Source of the DNA: Sphingomonadales bacterium
GTDB lineage: Bacteria > Pseudomonadota > Alphaproteobacteria > Sphingomonadales > Emcibacteraceae
Direction of reading: 5' to 3'
Assembly: GCA_011051815.1 (NCBI GenBank)
Contig: DRKK01000330.1
Span: forward strand, 1 to 7,422
DNA length: 7,422 nucleotides
Made by a program: the position numbers and the translations under genes. The notes under the pieces were generated by a model. It made no database searches, was not told the DNA's origin, and was given only the letters and a program-made list of their open reading frames with translations. Positions within the stretch are counted from its first letter, which is position 1. The number at the start of each line of letters is the position of its first letter. This document shows positions 5,653 through 7,422 of the stretch, piece by piece.

Positions 5653-6080
5653 GGTAATTTTCCGTGGTCTTGGCAAAGACTGTGATCGGCGAGGACTTTT
5701 ATGATCCGACATTTGGCGACCGTTCCGCCTTCGCACTGGTTGATCATACGGTTTAGTTCGGATTTAAGTATGGTTAGAGTGGCTATTTTCTGTTCAACAT
5801 TTTGTAGATGACTACGGGCGATATCATCTACCTCGGCACAGGACCGGGCTGGATGGTCGGCAAAGCCGAGGAGGGCGCGAACTTCATTAAGAGAAAAACC
5901 GAGATCACGGCAGTGACGAATGAAGGTCAGTCTTTCCAGATGTTTATAGCTGTAAATACGCCGATTATTTGCCGCTCTTTCGGCGCGCGGCATTACGTTA
6001 ATTTCTTCATAGTAGCGAATTGTCGGTATTTTTGTTCCGGTGAGCCGGGCCAGGTCGCCGATCATAAAAATTTCTGCCAT
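5649..6080 (-). CDS. MerR-family regulator of the divergent metal ATPase (ZntR/CadR/PbrR-like)
   Basis: This 143-residue protein has an N-terminal winged HTH (residues 6-72, MIGDLARLTGTKIPTIRYYEE), a long dimer helix and a C-terminal metal loop. Cys81 stands at the start of the dimer helix, and Cys116 and Cys124 (CX7C) are in the loop. This three-cysteine pattern is that of divalent-metal sensors (ZntR, CadR, PbrR, MerR), which respond to Zn, Cd, Pb or Hg. Additional cysteines are Cys57 and Cys136. The divergent neighbour is a Zn/Cd/Pb-type ATPase and the shared intergenic region carries a matching operator at 6093-6123, so it most likely activates the ATPase gene and controls itself. The chosen ATG follows AAGGG by about 8 nt. 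Its stop codon lies inside the promoter of the next minus-strand operon. Confidence 0.92.
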   Translation of the reverse strand: MAEIFMIGDLARLTGTKIPTIRYYEEINVMPRAERAANNRRIYSYKHLERLTFIRHCRDLGFSLNEVRALLGFADHPARSCAEVDDIARSHLQNVEQKIATLTILKSELNRMINQCEGGTVAKCRIIKVLADHSLCQDHGKLP

Positions 6081-6092
6081 GGTATTTTTCCC

Positions 6093-6123
6093 TTGCTCCT
6101 ATAGTTACTTTAGCATGTATGGT
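6093..6123 (+). promoter_or_regulatory. MerR-type promoter/operator for the metal ATPase gene
   Basis: TTGCTC (6093-6098), a 19-nt spacer and TATGGT (6118-6123) form a MerR-activated promoter. Within the spacer an imperfect dyad, CTATAGTTACTTTAG (6099-6113), closely resembles the CTATAGTnnCTATAG-type operators of CadR and PbrR. It differs from the GAGTTAACTC core used by the two minus-strand operons, which suggests a separate regulator, namely the adjacent MerR. Confidence 0.8.
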
Positions 6124-6171
6124 TTCATGAATGAAGCAAGCAAAATCGTCCAGCAGGAAAGGCGACCGCAT

Positions 6172-7422
6172 ATGACAAAAAAAATTCTTCTGAAGATTGA
6201 CGGCATGGATTGCCCAAGTTGAGCAGACACGATTGAGAAGGGGATATGTCATTTGCCAGGTATTGAAAATGTACGGGTTAACTTCGCTAATTCTCAGCTT
6301 AAGCTGGAAATCATTGGAGGGGCGACTGATGAGGAAACGGTGATCGACACTGTTAAAAATCTCGGTTATGAAGTGAGGGGCAATGATCAGGGAAAGGCTC
6401 CCCAACCCCCGGCAGCATGGTATAAATCCCGCCGGGGCAAGCTGGTTCTCTTTACCGGCATCCTGCTTGTGGCCGCCACCATATTATGGTTTTTTGAACC
6501 GGAGCTGGCCGGATACGGGTTTGCCCTTGCTGCCTTGATTGCATTGGTGCCGATGGCGAAGAAAGCTTTTATTTCCGCCCGCATGGGCAATCCCTTCAGT
6601 ATCGAGACACTGGTTACGCTGGCGGTCGTCGGGGCGATTGCCATTAACCAGCCAGCAGAGGCCGCCGTCGTGGTCTTCCTGTTTGCAGTTGGTGAAATGC
6701 TGGAAAGCCTTGCCGCCTCCCATGCCAGAAGGAATATTCAGGCTCTGGTGTCTCTGACGCCGAAGACGGCATTTCTTGTTACTGGCGATAGCGTGAAAGA
6801 AGTATTGGCCGAAACGCTGGCCGTTTCTGATATTGTTGAGGTCAGGCCGGGGGATGCCATTCCGGCAGACGGGGAAATTATTCAGGGTAGGACAAGTCTC
6901 GACGAAAGCCTGATCACCGGGGAAAGCATTCCCGTGAACAGGACTATTGGTGACATGGTCTATGCGGGGGCGATCAATACTGACGGATCGATCCGGCTGA
7001 GGGTTCTGAAAACCTCACAAGATAATATGATTTCCCGTATTCTTACACTCGTCGAAGAGGCCGAGGCCAGCAAATCCCCCACGGCGCGCTTCATTGACCG
7101 CTTTAGCCGTTATTACACGCCGGGGGTGCTGGTGGTATCCGCCTTGATTGCTGTCGTGCCGCCGTTGTTATTTGCCGCCCCGTGGCTGCCATGGATTTAC
7201 AAAGGGCTGGCCATATTGTTGATTGGCTGCCCCTGTGCGCTGGTCCTGTCCACACCTGCGGCTATTACCTCGGGCATTGCCACTGGCGCGCGCCGGGGCC
7301 TGCTGATGAAAGGCGGTGTGGTACTGGAAGCGATTGGCAAGGTCCGGACCATTGCGTTTGATAAAACCGGAACCCTGACCCGGGGCAAACCCAAAGTGAC
7401 CGACGTAAAAGTTTTTAACGGC
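6172..7422 (+). CDS. zntA: P1B-2 heavy-metal translocating ATPase (ZntA/CadA-like), 5' part, with in-frame TGA in the HMA motif
   Basis: This integral membrane pump would use ATP to export Zn, Cd or Pb ions. 417 codons are visible of about 730 typical for ZntA. Features in order: an HMA domain (residues 3-68) with GMDCPS then TGA at codon 17; TM helices near 91-108, 112-128, 142-158 and 164-182; the actuator motif TGES (249-252); TM near 311-334; the metal site GCPCALVLSTPAA with Cys353 and Cys355, whose context marks the Zn/Cd/Pb subclass rather than copper; and DKTGT with the phosphorylated Asp397. The start follows AGGAAAGG by about 8 nt. Apart from the TGA the frame is intact and all core motifs are present. 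The TGA replaces the second cysteine of GMDCxxC, so it may encode selenocysteine, or the protein may be truncated or restart downstream (GTG at 6340). The nucleotide-binding half lies beyond the window. Confidence 0.88.
6220..6222 (+). other. In-frame TGA at the second metal-binding Cys position (candidate Sec codon or nonsense mutation)
   Basis: Codon 17 of the ATPase reads TGA, giving GMDCPS-TGA-ADTIEK where close relatives are expected to read GMDCPSCADTIEK. One base separates TGA from TGC or TGT. The frame continues open for 400 codons. Weak hairpins follow: GACA/TGTC at about 6226-6250, and CATTT/AAATG at about 6250-6271, whose 12-nt loop begins with G. Neither is a convincing bacterial SECIS element by eye. 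Confidence 0.6.
6340..6342 (+). promoter_or_regulatory. Possible internal GTG restart in the ATPase gene
   Basis: An in-frame GTG (codon 57) is preceded by GAGGAA with a 4-nt gap, a fair ribosome binding site. Starting here would give an ATPase that lacks the N-terminal metal-binding loop but keeps all membrane helices, TGES, CPC and DKTGT. Such HMA-less pumps can retain activity in this family. Confidence 0.3.

Noticed and set aside
6007..6405. Minus-strand 132-aa frame across the ATPase start
   Set aside because: It crosses the divergent promoter and the HMA-coding region, and has no family features.
1..7422. CRISPR array, tRNA, rRNA, insertion sequence ends or transposase
   Set aside because: I found no regularly spaced repeats, structural RNA signatures, terminal inverted repeats or transposase-like reading frames.
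6172..7422. General reassignment of TGA to an amino acid in this organism
   Set aside because: The merR at 5649-6080 ends at a TGA at a normal family length, and no other gene here has an internal TGA, so TGA appears to act as a stop elsewhere.

Overview
The window looks like a heavy-metal and metalloid resistance region of a Gram-negative bacterium. Two predicted outer-membrane beta-barrels and three secreted or membrane-anchored proteins support a Gram-negative host. Gene content and family resemblance suggest a proteobacterium, perhaps an alphaproteobacterium, but the species cannot be told from sequence alone. Both ends are cut inside genes: an Acr3 arsenite exporter on the left and a P1B-type metal ATPase on the right.

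Left part (1-946): the 5' half of acr3 on the minus strand and an arsR repressor on the plus strand diverge from a short intergenic region that holds back-to-back promoters and an inverted repeat. The arsR start codon sits where transcription is predicted to begin, so its mRNA may be leaderless. At 956-1349 lies a decayed copy of the intact merR gene found at 3655-4053. It has lost its start codon, carries several stops and has one frameshift.

Middle (1421-5652): two minus-strand operons with matching MerR-type promoters. The first reads: small CPAC thioredoxin-fold protein, MerR regulator, secreted HMA-domain protein, outer-membrane beta-barrel, membrane-anchored NHL beta-propeller. The second reads: outer-membrane beta-barrel, secreted HMA-domain protein. 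The pair of periplasmic HMA protein and outer-membrane barrel therefore occurs twice. Both promoters share the core GGAGTTAACTC centred in a 19-bp spacer, which suggests one regulator controls both operons. Taken together this resembles a periplasm/outer-membrane metal-handling system for which I know no established name or function.

Right part (5649-7422): a second intact MerR regulator with the cysteine pattern of divalent-metal sensors diverges from a ZntA/CadA-like Zn/Cd/Pb ATPase, with a 19-bp-spacer MerR promoter between them. The ATPase frame is open for 400 codons to the window edge except for one TGA at 6220-6222. That TGA falls exactly where the second cysteine of the N-terminal GMDCxxC metal site should be. 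It may be a selenocysteine codon, a recent nonsense mutation or a sequencing error, and it is the most striking single observation here.
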